Notes under the pieces: model-generated
Database searches by the model: none
What the model was told of the DNA's origin: nothing
The model's input: the letters and a program-made list of their open reading frames with translations, nothing else
Position numbers and translations under genes: made by a program
Shown: one piece after another, positions 61,660 to 64,000 of the stretch
Numbering within the stretch: the first letter of the stretch is position 1
Layout of the letters: every line of letters begins with the position of its first letter
Assembly: GCF_000377345.1 (NCBI RefSeq)
Contig: NZ_KB898037.1
Span: 63,412 to 127,411 of the forward strand
Reading direction: 5' to 3'
DNA length: 64,000 nt
Origin: Thioalkalivibrio sp. ALJ16
Lineage (GTDB): Bacteria > Pseudomonadota > Gammaproteobacteria > Ectothiorhodospirales > Ectothiorhodospiraceae

Positions 61660-64000
<2,341 letters not shown>

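Overview
The window comes from the chromosome of a GC-rich gammaproteobacterium and includes its replication origin. The gyrB, recF, dnaN, dnaA, rpmH, rnpA, yidD, yidC, mnmE, mnmG, rsmG, parA, parB, atp and glmUS order is typical of the class. Two sox loci (soxXA and soxYZ), acidic proteins and several solute-related genes suggest a halophilic or haloalkaliphilic sulfur oxidiser of the Thioalkalivibrio/Ectothiorhodospiraceae type. That lineage is inferred from gene content, not from a database match. Replication genes run outward from the dnaA-dnaN interval: nearly everything to its left for 15 kb is on the minus strand, and dnaN, recF and gyrB are on the plus strand.

Layout. 1-244: the 3' end of glnA. 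375-6535: a sulfur-oxidation control locus. It holds soxX-soxA (minus), a sigma-54 response regulator (minus), and a divergently oriented periplasmic binding-like protein and histidine kinase (plus). A near-perfect sigma-54 promoter (2041-2056) precedes soxX, with an upstream dyad (2143-2159) that is a candidate activator site. 6720-14526: an eight-gene minus-strand cluster of marR, an Fn3/membrane protein, an N-carbamoyl-amino-acid-type hydrolase, an isochorismatase-type amidase, an SSS symporter, an unlisted 40-residue membrane peptide, an ATCase-like carbamoyltransferase and an AsnB-like amidotransferase. A porin is divergent from it. 16024-26940: ampG, xthA, pyrE, a cupin, gpmI, tatABC and hisBHAFE with a hypothetical gene. 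27061-28338: soxYZ and lptM. 28339-38511: lysA, a methyltransferase, dapF, a DUF484 gene, xerC, hslVU, lpxL, a ttcA-like gene, a sigma-54-driven small gene, pip and dtd. 38553-38805: a small inverted-repeat element with a 9-bp tandem array. 38877-64000: glmS, glmU, the ATP synthase operon, the partition genes, the origin and gyrB (cut by the window end).

The most interesting candidate system is the 6720-14526 cluster. A carbamoyltransferase whose aspartate-binding Arg/Gln positions (E. coli R229 and Q231) are both alanine is co-transcribed with a glutamine-dependent amide synthase, a Na+-type symporter, and two hydrolases able in principle to remove an amide and a carbamoyl group. A MarR regulator heads the operon just downstream of a perfect 18-bp palindrome laid out like the operator of the ectoine regulator EctR. 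My working hypothesis is synthesis, uptake and turnover of a carbamoylated, amidated amino-acid osmolyte. Such a compound, N-alpha-carbamoyl-L-glutamine 1-amide, is known from a halophilic Ectothiorhodospira. This is inference and has not been tested.

No rRNA, tRNA or CRISPR array was recognised.
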